Assembly (NCBI GenBank): GCA_030280995.1
Contig: JASXTE010000009.1
Span: 3,385,001-3,449,000 of the forward strand
DNA: 64,000 bases
Direction of reading: 5' to 3'
Source: Hemileia vastatrix
Lineage: Eukaryota > Basidiomycota > Pucciniomycetes > Pucciniales > Zaghouaniaceae
Part shown: in pieces, positions 53,600 through 64,000 of the stretch
How the letters are laid out: each line of letters starts with the position of its first letter
How positions within the stretch are numbered: the stretch's first letter is position 1
Made by a program: the position numbers and the translations under genes
The notes under the pieces: model-generated
The model's database searches: none
Told to the model about the DNA's origin: nothing
Seen by the model: the letters and a program-made list of their open reading frames with translations, nothing else

Positions 53600-55545
53600 C
53601 CATATTAATTTCAATCGAATTTAATGTTGACCAATACATAGTGAATACACGCTATGCCACTGATACTTGCCAGGCATTGCTACCATTAAATATGCCAGTA
53701 TCAAAAATTAATTTCGATCGAAATTAATGAGCATGATAATCATGAATTTCTGGAGTCAACTGCTTATTTTTATGCATGGTGCCTTGCCAACATTAATTTC
53801 GATCGAAATTACTTTTGATACTGGCATATTGCATGGTGTCTATTCCTGGAAAGTGTAAGTGGCATAGTGTGTATTCATTACGTATTGGTCAACATTAATT
53901 TCAATAGAATTTAATATTGAAATTTTCATATTGAACCCAAACCAGCAAACGACCCAAAAAATTCTTCATAAAACTGCTCATTAATTTCGATCGAAATTAG
54001 TGAGCACCATATACATATTTAATGGTAGTTATATCTGGTGTGTGTAAGTTGTAAAGCTTGTGTTCAATGTTTATTGGTCAACATTAATTTTGATTGAAAT
54101 TAATATTAATGTGTAAATGATATTTACATGCTCAATATGCATTGTAATGTGTTTACTTAACAATAGAGTGCCCTACTTTTCATCTTACATAAAAATGCTT
54201 GGTAGCATGTCAAATTCAATTTTTATTAAAATTAATGTTGACATGTTACCATGCATAACAGTAAGCAACTGACTGAATAAATTGATGATAATCATGAACC
54301 TTAATTTCGATCGAAATTAATGTTGCCAAGTGCAGATTGAAAAAAAGCTATGCCACTTACACTAGCCAGGCATATTTACTATTTATTATGTATTGGTCAA
54401 CATTAATTTTTATAGAAATTAATATGGATATGTAAATTTTATATTTACCCTCAACATGTATAGTAAATTTCAATACTTAAAAATACTTGCCGTCCTTTAC
54501 ATGTCATGCAAAAAAGCATTATATCATTTCAACATTAATTTTGATCAAAATTAATGTTGGAATGCCATTATGCATTGAAACAACTAACTGACTGAAAAAG
54601 TTCAAGATCAAAATGCTCATTAATTTTGATCAAAATTAATGTTGACCAATACATATTGAATATAAGTAATCTCCACTTACTCAGACCAGATATAACTACC
54701 ATTCAATATGTATATGGTCAGCCTTAATTTCAATCGAAATTAATGGGAAGTTTTATGAAGAATCTTCTGGGTTGTTTTCTGGCTTGGGTTCAATATGCAA
54801 ATTTCAACATTAAATTCGATCAAAATTAATGTTGACCAATACATAATGAATACACACTATGCCACTTACACTTTCCAGGCATATATACATGCAATATGCC
54901 AGTATCAAAAGTAATTTCGATCGAAATTAATGTTGGCAAGGCACCATGCATAAAAATAAGCAGTTGACTCCAGAAATTCATGATTATCATGCTCATTAAT
55001 TTCGATCGAAATTAATTTTTGATACTGGCATATTTAATGGTAGCTATGCCTGGAAAGTGTAAGTGGAATAGCATGTATTCATTATGTATTAGTCAACATT
55101 AATTTCAATTGAAATTAATATGGACATGGACTATGCATAAAATTCCTATAAGTATAGGTAAGCTAAGCAGTTAGATAAACTGGTTTGATCAAGTACACCA
55201 TATAAAAATTGATGTTTTAATGCCTTGGTTAATTTCGATCAAAATTAATATTAAGCCATGCATGTTGAATTTTATCTATGTCTGTGTAGTCCATGTGAAA
55301 TGGCTTGTATTCAATATGCAGGGGTCTATATTAATTTCGATCGAAATTATGAGGTTCATTGCCTCATAAATTTGATGGTTTCTGTCAGTGTTTCATGCAT
55401 GGTGCCATCTGATACTTGTTGATTCCTATCAAAATTAATTTCAACACCAATATATTGAATACAAACCATGGCACTTACAGTACTTGGTCATAGCTAAAAT
55501 TCAATATGCTAGTCTCAAAATTAATTTCGATAGAAATTAATCAGG
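53600..55545. repeat. periodic palindrome array, about 20 copies
   Basis: About twenty copies of a palindrome with consensus ATTAATTTCGATCGAAATTA recur at roughly 80-105 bp or 125-132 bp spacing, near 53607, 53710, 53790, 53895, 53981, 54085, 54210, 54300, 54402, 54534, 54618, 54723, 54808, 54912, 54994, 55098, 55230, 55331, 55425 and 55518. The sequences between palindromes recur in both orientations (for example ATGCCACTTACAC versus GTGTAAGTGGCAT), so the array is built of alternating inverted units. No coding frame is present. Confidence 0.85.
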
Positions 55546-56576
55546 ATCCATGAAGTTTATCAATAGTGTATGAGTTAAGTTTCAAGTCATATGTTTCATC
55601 ATTTTCTTGCACCCATTTCTAGGTTATCTCAACAATTTTTTTCAAGTTTTATTATATTAATCAAAACTGTGGTAAGTTGTGAAAAATTAGCTAATACAAA
55701 TCTCAAATTGAATATTAATATTTTAATAATTTTGAATGTTGCTTAAGGTATTTTATTGGGTGATTCATAATAATATTTTATCAACTTAGTAGTCCTATAA
55801 CTTTTGAAAAGTAACAATTTTGGTATAGTTAGGGACAACAATGCAATATCTTGTGCAGACTAAGATATATTGCAAAATAAAACTATTCAATTTTTTTTTT
55901 TCCCTTAGTTGTATCCAAGTTTATCAAAGGTTTGGTCACGGTGCCCACACCCTAGCCTGACACTCCTCCTGTCACTTAAAAAACAAATTCTTATCTTAAA
56001 TTCTAATGTTACCAATTTTATATTTATAATTCATTTCTTGTTTGATGAGGCATATCAGTATATATGTGAATCTCGCATTGTCATCTGAAATTAAATTTAA
56101 CAAATATTCATAAAGGATTATCCTTTTTTTTCATATAATATACTAATTAAGTGTATCTCCATTGTTTAGGAGTAAATTCTAATTTAAAAAATTTTGTATT
56201 TACCCGTGGCAATTTGAATATGGGATATAAATTTGTTATTATTTGTTTTTCACACTTAAAGTCCCCAAAGAATTACTAGTATTTTCTGTTAGCTACATCA
56301 AATTTCGCTTCAATATAAACAGATTGTGATTTAGCATGTTACTCAGCTTACCCCACTATGAATAATACATGTTAAAAAGAGCTCAAATAATATAAAATCC
56401 CCCTCTTTATGTTTTCTGTTTCTTTCATCCTCACTTTAATTTTAATCTTATTCAATTTTTTATCCTATTAAAATATCAACTTCAATTTTCTAGAATAGAG
56501 TTTCTTATAATTATTCATCATATTACATCATAATTTTTTGATATCGAATACTTTTTTTTAATATTCATTAATCAAT
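55546..56576. other. intergenic, nothing recognised
   Basis: AT-rich sequence between the palindrome array and the next gene. A pyrimidine-rich ATCCTCACTTTAATTTT region precedes the ATG at 56577. No gene or repeat is recognised. Confidence 0.4.
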
Positions 56577-59007
56577 ATGTCTAGTATACAAAATCCTACA
56601 CCTCCACTTTGTATGTATATCATGTTCCTCTCTCTTAATTTATATATTTCACTTATGTTCTATATCTTTTTTTTTCAAAAATTTGATTTTCCAGCACCCA
56701 AATGTGTTTCATCCCACTCTCTGATTGATACTCGCTTTGAAGCTTTTGAGCTTGCACCATGTCTGCCACATGGCATGGCACCTAACCCTCCTGTACTTAG
56801 CAATGAGAGGCAGGAAATAACAAGAGTTCAGTATCGCAATTTACTTGAATTGGCTAGAGATAAAACAGAAGAGCTTGTCAAGATCCTTAACAATAATCCT
56901 TCTCCTTCATATTTATCTAACCCTTGTAATGAATTACTCCAATATGTGAAAAGCCTTGAAAAATGTATGTTCATCACCTTTTTTGTCTCCTTTTAAATTA
57001 GTAGATAAGATTATTAATATTTTTTTTTCTTCATATATATTTGTAGCTTATGAGGAGGGTATGATTCCTCCTGATGAAGTCATTGTCATTAGGGATGATG
57101 ATGAGACAGATGAACCATCAGCTTCAACTCATGCTTCAACTTCTAAGGAAAATCTTGAAACACCTGTTATCCGCTCCAAGAAAAAGAGATTATCCCAAGG
57201 CTCCTCTTTTGTTCGACGTATTAAACCGGCTTCTGCTAATGAATTTTCTGATGTATCAAATAATAAATCTCAAAAAAAAAGCAAAGGTTTTGATAATGAG
57301 TATATTCTTGTTTCCTTTTTTTTTATTGTTATTCTTTTATCTTTAAAATTCAATCATATATCTCTTTTATTGCTTACATATTGTACTTTTTATCTTTCTT
57401 TTGATATTTTGTACCAGAAACTCACCTGCTGTAGATTGTTCCATCCATAAACGCCCTCTCCCTGATGAAGATGATGAAAAGAGCAATGAAAATAGCGATG
57501 ATCAACTATCAGAATATGAAGCTATGCTTGTTCATCAAAAAAAGCAAAGTTTAAAATCTTCTTCAAGACATGTTGATATGTTTGATAAAGATGATGATTC
57601 AAACAGCTCATCACCAAATTCCTTCATTTCTAAGAAGCAATACCCATCACCTCCTAAATTACCTACTTTGACCATTCTGAAAGCTTCTCTACCAATGAAA
57701 TCAACTCCAATCAAGATATCGAAAAAACCTCTAACTTATTCACCCTCAGTTCTAAAAGAATCTGATTTGCAGGAGGAATTCTGTAAAATTCATAATTTTT
57801 ATAAAGGTAGAATCAGCACGGCAAAGGTCCTCAGGTCGTGGTTGGAAATTGTTACTCTCCTCGAATTACGCTCTTCTACTTATTCCCAAGAACCCATGTC
57901 AAATATTCCAATGTTTACTTTTCATTGGGAAAAATCTTGTGGAGAAGATTGGCTTTCAAAACTTACTGAGTTATGTAAGTTACCATAATTTTTAGTCTTG
58001 ACTTTTGTTCTTTTACTTATTTTTTTTTTCCTTTTGTAGCAAATATTTTTTTAGAGATTGATAGCTCACAGCTATGGGTACTCGATAATATTGATTTCAA
58101 AAAAATGGAAGATTTATGTGATCCTGATGGTTTAAATACTGAAATTCTTTCCTCAACAAAGAAAACGGATCACCCTGAATCCAATCTTATCCAAATGCTC
58201 ATGAGATTAATGATCCCAAGTGACCACTGCCGTTCTTCATGGGTATCTCTTATATCATCTTCACTTTATCTGACCGCACATGAATTCAGCCAGCTTCCAT
58301 CACATCAAAACATTAACTCAGATTGTCCAATTGAACGTGGTCTTCAGCTTCTAGCTCACCTTTCAAATCTGAAGAGTCCGATTTCTGATGGCTTAGAAGT
58401 TGGTCCCACTGCACTTCAAACCCGTGATATATCAATGTCAACTCTTCTTCAAATCAGCAATATTATCATTGATATAATTAAGTCAATTATCATTCTTAAA
58501 TCAAAATATTGTGCTGCAACAATATCAAGTGGCAAGACTAGTGAAGCTCAACAATCCAGTGAGAAAAACGAAAATACTGAACTGACTATAATGAGAGAGA
58601 AACAAAAGGCTGCACTAAACAAAATAAATTCTGAATACTCCCACCACCGATATCAATCTTTCACATTCTATATAATTGATGGTGTCCGTGGTTTATTTCT
58701 GAGCTCTCAAGATCATAGATTGGCTTCAGCAGCTGATTGCTTGGAGGTAATATCAGAAGTTAAGTTTCTTAATTTACATGAAAAAAAAAATCATTTGATG
58801 GAAGAAATAATTTGGAAAAATTTAAATAACTATATTTTAACATTAATAAAACCTTTTATAGGCAAGTGTGATCCATTTCCTTTAAAATTTGATACCCCAA
58901 GTCCTCCGGGAATTGCTAGGGCTATTTCTGCAGATTTTCTTAATCACTGGAGCTCCATTCAGCCAGTATCACCTTTTTTTGCTAAACATAGCCTTTCAAT
59001 AAATTAA
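56577..59007 (+). CDS. five-exon gene of unknown function
   Basis: A gene model with consistent splice phases has introns at 56611-56694, 56965-57046, 57300-57417 and 57975-58039. It gives a protein of about 690 residues. Exon 2 has a helical segment, RQEITRVQYRNLLELARDKT. Exon 3 has an acidic start and a basic nuclear-signal-like stretch (RSKKKRLSQGSSFVRRIK). Exon 4 is Ser/Asp/Lys-rich with a helical end (EEFCKIHNFYKGRISTAKVL). Exon 5 is a long mostly helical region (SLISSSLYLTAHEFSQLPSH, LLQISNIIIDIIKSIIILKS, and SADFLNHWSSIQPVSPFFA at the end). No family is recognised. The reading frame has no stops, unlike several neighbours. It may be another cargo or accessory gene of the transposon. 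Confidence 0.6.
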
Positions 59008-59806
59008 TATTCCAACATGTAAATAGATAAAGTTCTGTCTATATGATATATCTTGTATAATTCAAGTTGTTTTCCTTCAAATACGTCAAAAATGTGACCA
59101 TCTTTGAAATTTATTAAGTAACCTTTGACATGATTTTCTAAATTAATTATTAAAAAAAATTATTGTAAGTCCAGCAATAACAAAGATTTTAAAATCTACT
59201 TATATGATTTCAAATACTTGTATTAAATTCTTAAATATTTTATTGTTTATATAAAAATATGATAACTGCTCTAGTTTTGTTACTTTACCTTTAATATTAT
59301 ATAATCTATTATTTATTACAAATATTTTCGTTGATTGTAACATTTTTAATCAGAAGTAGAACAATTTAAATAATTAAATGAGTACATTCTTAAAAAAATA
59401 CAATTTAATCTATTATTGATTCAAAATTCTTTCTTCGACTCTTTATTATTACCTTTTTTATTAATAAGCCTGTTTGACCTAAAATACTATACAGTTAATT
59501 TGGTAGCATTAAAAGCACATTTTTATGGCTAATATATTTCAAATTCTTTATTATAGTTTTTTTTATTTTAGAACCTTTGCTACCAATTTAATAAAAATGA
59601 CATTTAAAGATTTCACAACTTATATATTTCCTCAAAAGTAAATCAAATTTTCTTATAATATTATGAAAAAAAATTATTTTATTTCACAAATAAAAAAAAT
59701 AGATAATACTATAATTATCAAAACTGAAAATGTTACAGCTACTCCCAGTATTTATCATGTTTAAATTTGCATTAAGTTGTGTATATATAATATAAATTTT
59801 TAATAT
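59008..59806. other. convergent intergenic region
   Basis: No gene is seen between the 3' ends of the convergent genes. The sequence is very AT-rich, with no repeats recognised. Confidence 0.4.
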
Positions 59807-61016
59807 TTATATATCTAGATTTTTTAGATTTGTCTTAACATTAGATAAATAATACTTTGCTGATTCTATTTCTTCCTCTATTAAGTCATCTCTTTTCAAA
59901 AAAACTCTCAAAGCACTAATCAAATATTCTAACCTAAATTTTTCTTTTTTAATTTCTAAGTATTCTGAAATATCAATATCAAAAACATTAAGCTTTTCTA
60001 TAGCATGAAAAAGTCTAGTGCTGATTTGAATAGAAGAACCTATCCTAGTGAAGCCAGGAATTTCATGACATCTTGAGGTAAAATGCCTTAGTTGATTGGC
60101 AGGCCATAATGTCACTGTTATTCCATTAGTTGCTTCAAAGTTGATTTTACTTCGAATTTCGGGAAACATAAGTTCTCCACCTATTTGTCGTGGTTGGGTC
60201 TTATCATACTTCATATGAATGGTGTTTTTTTCTGTATCTTTAGGAAAAAATATTCCTAAAGTATACTCACTTGCATCCTTATTGAGATGAACCTCATTAG
60301 AGAACCCATTACCATTCCCTCCAGATGTCCAAGTTAAATTACTAGCAAACGGTACACCCTCTTCTTCACTAGAAACTTTTGAAAATCCAGGAATACCAAG
60401 TTTTGCGCAAAGATTAGTTGCCTCATTGTACTTTACATATGATATTTTTTTAAAAAAATATTCAAAGTACATTGCAATCCTCTTCATTCGTTTTTTATAT
60501 TCATCCGTCTTTACAATATCATCAGTGTATTCATCTGCAAGGAAAAGCATTCAAAAATTCAGTATTTAAATTAAAAAAAGTGATACTTACGAATATGTAA
60601 AGATTTCTTTCTATCTAAAATAAAGCCACCACCAAACATTTTTCCAAAACCACCAGCTCTTTGATGATAACCATTATTTTTAATTTCATGTTCGCAGTAA
60701 GAAAGATCCTTAATGCATCGCACCGTAGCTTCTAACATATCTAGTTCTTTGAGCTCATGAATTTCAAAAGTCTGCACAAGAACATTAGGTATTAAGACAC
60801 CTTTTGGTTTATAAATACTACATCCAGGAAAAAAATTGTAATAATTATTGCAATCTGTCATATTATTTGCATAAGATCGTGCATAGAAATGTGGCTTCTT
60901 CCCGTTTGTATCCATTCCAAGAGCGTTTACAAGTTTCATTCCAGTAGCAATGTCTTTCGCCCACCTATTGTTAGAGTTCTTCCCTGGCCGTTTTTTTTTT
61001 TCAAATCGTTACTCAT
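59807..61016 (-). pseudogene. TET/JBP-like 2-oxoglutarate/Fe(II) dioxygenase, homopolymer frameshift
   Basis: Two exons (to 60591, and 60534-59807) join across a 56-bp intron, 60535-60590 (GTAAGT..GCAG). Visible features are NNRWAKDIATGMKLVNALGM and NGKKPHFYARSYANN near the start, GGFGKMFGGGFILDRKKSLH, then FASNLTWTSGGNGNGFSNEV followed by HLNKDASEYTLGIFF. The double-stranded beta-helix tail is GGELMFPEIRSKINF and LWPANQLRHFTSRCHE, with a distal His and then TRIGSSIQISTRL. TET/JBP enzymes oxidise 5-methylpyrimidines in DNA. The metal-binding HxD appears as HLN, followed by KD, so activity is uncertain. The ATG at 61014-61016 reads MSNDLKKK and goes out of frame in an 11-A run. The next in-frame Met is at 60939. 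The dioxygenase fold is more certain than the TET/JBP assignment. Confidence 0.6.
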
Positions 61017-62762
61017 TGATGGTTCAATCCTAAGAGAATTCAATTTTGATTTAAAATAGAAAAAAATCAAAAATTAGAAAATAGTAACATAATTTCAATT
61101 ATCAGTCAATGATACCTTTAACTTTATCATATCTTCAATATTAGAAATACAAAAGTTAGCATATCTACATATTAGTAAATTTATATACTTTTTCTTTATT
61201 TCAAATATTAAGAAAGCGTTTCAAAGGTATACTTTATTAAATTATACATATAAAGAGTATAGCTTTATCCTGTATGCATTCAGCAAGTACGAGATTTGGC
61301 TCTACACTTAATATTAATAATATAATGAAAGTATAACTCCAATACACTAGTAATATTAAAAAATTTATGGAATTATGATATTCACATATATAAAATGAAA
61401 AATCTTGCTCTGATCAATATATTGACTTAGAAAGTTATACTTCAATAAATTATTAATTTTTAAATTGTAGCATTGTCCTGTATGCTTTCGGCAAGTACAA
61501 GACTTTGAAACAACTTAAAAATCAATAAATTAAAGGTAAAGTACAAACAATCTAATTATTATTATGAAAAGCAAAACATTATCCTGTATGCTTTCAGCAA
61601 GTACGAGATGATGTTTTACTTTTCATATTAATAATATAATGGTTGAGAAAGTATTAAAGAAATATAGAAAAATGATAAGCAAAACATGAACTTACATGTC
61701 TATAAAATCTTCTTCCATTTGTAGCTGATTGATCAAAATTAATTATAAAGTTTATTTTATAATCACTGTTTTAAAAAATAAATGGTTAGATAAATAAATT
61801 GAACATTTTTGATAAGGAATAAAGAAAAGTAAATTGACAAACAAATAAAAAAACTTTAAGTTAACTGAAAAAGAATTATTTTATAATGAATCGAAAGGGT
61901 ACAGTAAAAGATACCATAAAAATAAATTCAGAATTAGAATCATTAGATTAACTTGTCAAAAGTGTAAAAAAGTGTAACAAACCAAAATGATATGAAATGC
62001 AATAGCAAGAAAAATTTGCTTACCGGTAATCAGATAAGGTCAAGAAAATAGTACCAATAATTCAAAATGATAAAGCAAAAATATGATTGATAATTTTTGA
62101 AAAAGGTAAGTGAGAAAGAGAAAGGAAAAATAAATTGGGTGGCAAACAGATGTATATATCATGAATTTTCACTGATCACATTTTCAAAAAAATGCAGCTC
62201 ACCAAGTCATATGATAAACTTCATCTAAATTCCAAGAATGATGTTGCCAAGGCACTGTACACAGCATGATCATTTTTTCCCATGCATATACTAATTCCAG
62301 CTAGAATTTACTTGGCTGCATGTTGTACAGATGCACATTTGTGGAACACTGAATTTCACATCTAAAAAAAATTGACGCCACATAATTCTAGCTACCATGT
62401 TTCACGTAGCTAAAAAACATACACTCATCACATTTAAATTTACATTGCGCCAAAATTAATTCATTTTTGAATTTTTTTAAAGGAAACTATAATGTGCACC
62501 ACCTATTTCTAAAATATGAACCTCCGCACCATATTAAATTGGGAGACTTTTAATTATGCAATTTTTTTGCCGTGACCTTTTTCCTGATCTTACTTGGTTC
62601 AAAATATTGAAACATGGCCAATGTTGATGAAAGAAACATTTGATTTTGTTTCTATGTGTAACAATGGAAGGCTGTTTCTTACTGGCGAAAGAGTGTTGTA
62701 TATTTTATTTGAACAAATTTTTATTTTTTTATGTATTTTATTTAAAAAATTTACTTTTTATT
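61017..62762. repeat. AT-rich region with a recurring 30-bp motif
   Basis: No gene is supported. A motif of the form TTATCCTGTATGC followed by TTTCAGCAAGTACGAGA occurs three times, starting near 61266, 61473 and 61579, separated by AT-rich sequence. Direction is the same in all three. The copies differ partly by CG/CA changes. Confidence 0.55.
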
Positions 62763-63503
62763 GCAGCCAGATTTATACTGGCTGCTTTTTAGAAACCTTA
62801 ATTTATGACCCAAGCCTTTGAAATTGGCTTGGGTCCCTTACATTGCAATTTAGTACTTCCAGCCAGGTTTCCCCTGGCTGGAAGTGTCTCTTTCAAGCAA
62901 TCGAAGTCGCTAAAAGCGACTTCGATTGCTTGCTGTAATGTTTGCCACCCTCCCAGCTAATTTACTAGGCTGGGAGGTGGCCAAAGCAGTGTGCAACGCG
63001 CGTTGCTGCTGCAAGTAACGCGCGTTGCACAATCGCTACCATATTTCATGCAGCTGATATCAAGTCAGCTGCATGAGATATGCGCAGCATGTGCAATGCG
63101 CGTTGCATGCAGCCTGCATTGCTGCTGCATGCAACGCGCATTTCTGCTGCATGCAATGCGCATTACTTGCAGCAGCGATGCGTGTTGCATGTGCTGCATG
63201 CAGTGCATTGCACAGCCAGTTTTTTTCTGGCTGTGCAATGCACACAGAGAAATCAAAGTCCCTGCAAGGGACTTTGGTCTCTAAAATGGAAGCGACTTTC
63301 CCTACCAGGTGCAATCTGGTGGGAAAGTGAGAGAAACGTTAGACCGAAGTTGTTTGAAAGCAACTTCGGTCTTAAAAACATTAAAAATCATAAAAAAAAA
63401 ATGAGAAATGTAGAAAAAAAAAATTAAAAATTAAAATGTGAGTATAAGAAAAAAAATAAGTTCTAGTGATACCAAAAATCCAAGCCAATTTCATTTGGCT
63501 TGG
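62763..63503. repeat. cluster of 13 consecutive hairpins
   Basis: Stem pairs, in order: 62763-62770 with 62778-62785; 62807-62816 with 62826-62835; 62855-62867 with 62873-62885; 62894-62911 with 62915-62932 (18 bp, 3-nt loop); 62944-62957 with 62969-62981; 62991-63004 with 63017-63030; 63047-63057 with 63065-63075; a large imperfect one, 63091-63213; 63203-63219 with 63227-63243 (17 bp); 63254-63263 with 63267-63276; 63295-63308 with 63316-63328; 63341-63352 with 63361-63372; 63480-63488 with 63495-63503. Several share stem words (CAGCCAG, CGAAGT, CCAAGCC, GCAACGCGC). Open frames in this stretch are by-products of the repeats. Confidence 0.88.
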
Positions 63504-64000
63504 TTATTTAATAATTAATTTTTAATACATTAAATTTAAAATTCAAACACCATAAAATATATGAATTTTTTTTATATGAATATTATAAATTTAATCTACC
63601 TCTTTCTCATAATTATATTTATAATTTTGTTTTTTTAATTTTTGACATTTAAGTTTATTTTTTGGAAATACAAAATTAAATTTTCAACTAAATTTTTTAG
63701 TAAGGTAAAATAAATTATAAATTTGACATTTTGTAATTGAATAATGAAAAAAATTTTAAATTTATTTAAAAAATATTTTTGTTAGAAGAATACAAATATT
63801 TTAAGGGTAGAAATATGGTGCAAATTGTAAGTAAAAAAAATTATATTTTTTTTTGTGAGGGGTTATTTCTATTTTTAAAAATATTTTTCAAAAACATTCA
63901 TTAAATACTGAATTAAATTACTTTGAAACTCAAATTTTTTGTAAAATAATTAAAAATGAAATAATAATATTGTTGTATTTGATATAAAATTTGAATTGGT
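63504..64000. other. AT-rich tail of the window, nothing recognised
   Basis: Low-complexity AT-rich sequence without a coding frame, repeat or transposon terminus that can be recognised. Confidence 0.5.

Larger units (their letters stand above)
41570..64000 (+). mobile_element. giant CACTA-type transposon with cargo (right end not in window)
   Basis: The left end at 41570 cuts family-1 integrase coding sequence and starts CACCACAGAAAATTTGGGG. Inside is a Tnp2 transposase, the transposase type of CACTA elements. Neither a matching right terminus nor the remaining integrase sequence is seen before 64000. If everything belongs to one element it is longer than 22 kb and carries helicase, dioxygenase and accessory genes. 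That 41570 and the transposase belong to the same element is inference. Confidence 0.55.

Noticed and set aside
53600..55545. Regularly spaced repeats that superficially resemble a CRISPR array
   Set aside because: The repeats are palindromic and degenerate, and the intervening sequences recur in both orientations. The genome is eukaryotic with spliced genes.
58747..58861. An intron in the last exon of the unknown gene (GTAATA..TATAG)
   Set aside because: Splicing it shifts the frame into a stop within a few codons, whereas the unspliced frame stays open to 59007.
62991..63430. Overlapping open frames on both strands rich in Cys, His, Met and Ala
   Set aside because: They arise from repeated TGCATGCAACGCGC-type hairpin words readable in several frames, with no splice or codon support.

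Overview
The window is AT-rich eukaryotic DNA dominated by nested transposable elements. Short introns (48-118 bp, GT..AG), chromovirus-like Ty3 elements, a Tnp2-type transposase with a large Ser/Arg-rich insert, and a TET/JBP-like dioxygenase beside transposon genes all point to a basidiomycete fungus. The density of nested elements suggests a large repeat-rich genome such as a rust (Pucciniales). The rust assignment is inference. No ordinary single-copy host gene is clearly present.

Left part, 1-27459: the oldest layer is a Ty3 element of family 2 (minus strand), now split into 3311-7291 and 26509-27459. Two family-1 Ty3 elements landed in it. Element A (plus strand) shows only its 3' end, 1-3310. 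Element B (minus strand) is whole, 7292-26508, with about 1.09-kb LTRs, a tRNA-Lys-like primer site and a polypurine tract. Between integrase and 3' LTR, and antisense to pol, family 1 carries two small spliced genes. Each encodes two CX2CX6C half-clusters in the reverse order of a fungal Zn(II)2Cys6 domain, followed by Pro/Ser-rich disorder. B is interrupted by a decayed Ty1/copia element D (13872-19994, 601-bp LTRs, TSD TCCCA/TCACA). D contains an inverted solo copy of its own LTR (TSD ATAAT), which in turn holds a 206-bp CACTA-type miniature element. A second miniature element sits at 22102-22362.

Middle part, 27525-41569: a younger family-2 element C (minus, 27525-36032), an unassigned 1.4-kb stretch, a decayed family-2 pol fragment E (about 37490-38954), and a 5'-truncated family-1 element F (plus, 38955-41569).

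Right part, 41570-64000: F is cut inside integrase by a terminus that begins CACCACAG and carries a perfect palindrome with core TTGCTAGCAA, the same architecture as the miniature elements. No matching right end is visible, so the inserted element appears to exceed 22 kb. Inside lie a SNF2/Rad5-like helicase gene (one nonsense codon), a minus-strand accessory gene, a Tnp2 transposase (nonsense codon at a splice junction), a plus-strand paralogue of the accessory gene, an 831-bp nested miniature element, an approximately 2-kb array of about 20 evenly spaced palindromes, an unrecognised five-exon gene, a minus-strand TET/JBP-like dioxygenase gene, and a 0.74-kb run of 13 consecutive hairpins. 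Taken together this looks like a giant CACTA-type transposon carrying DNA-modification and chromatin-remodelling cargo. The palindromes vary mainly by CpG transitions, as would be expected of methylated DNA. That link is a hypothesis.
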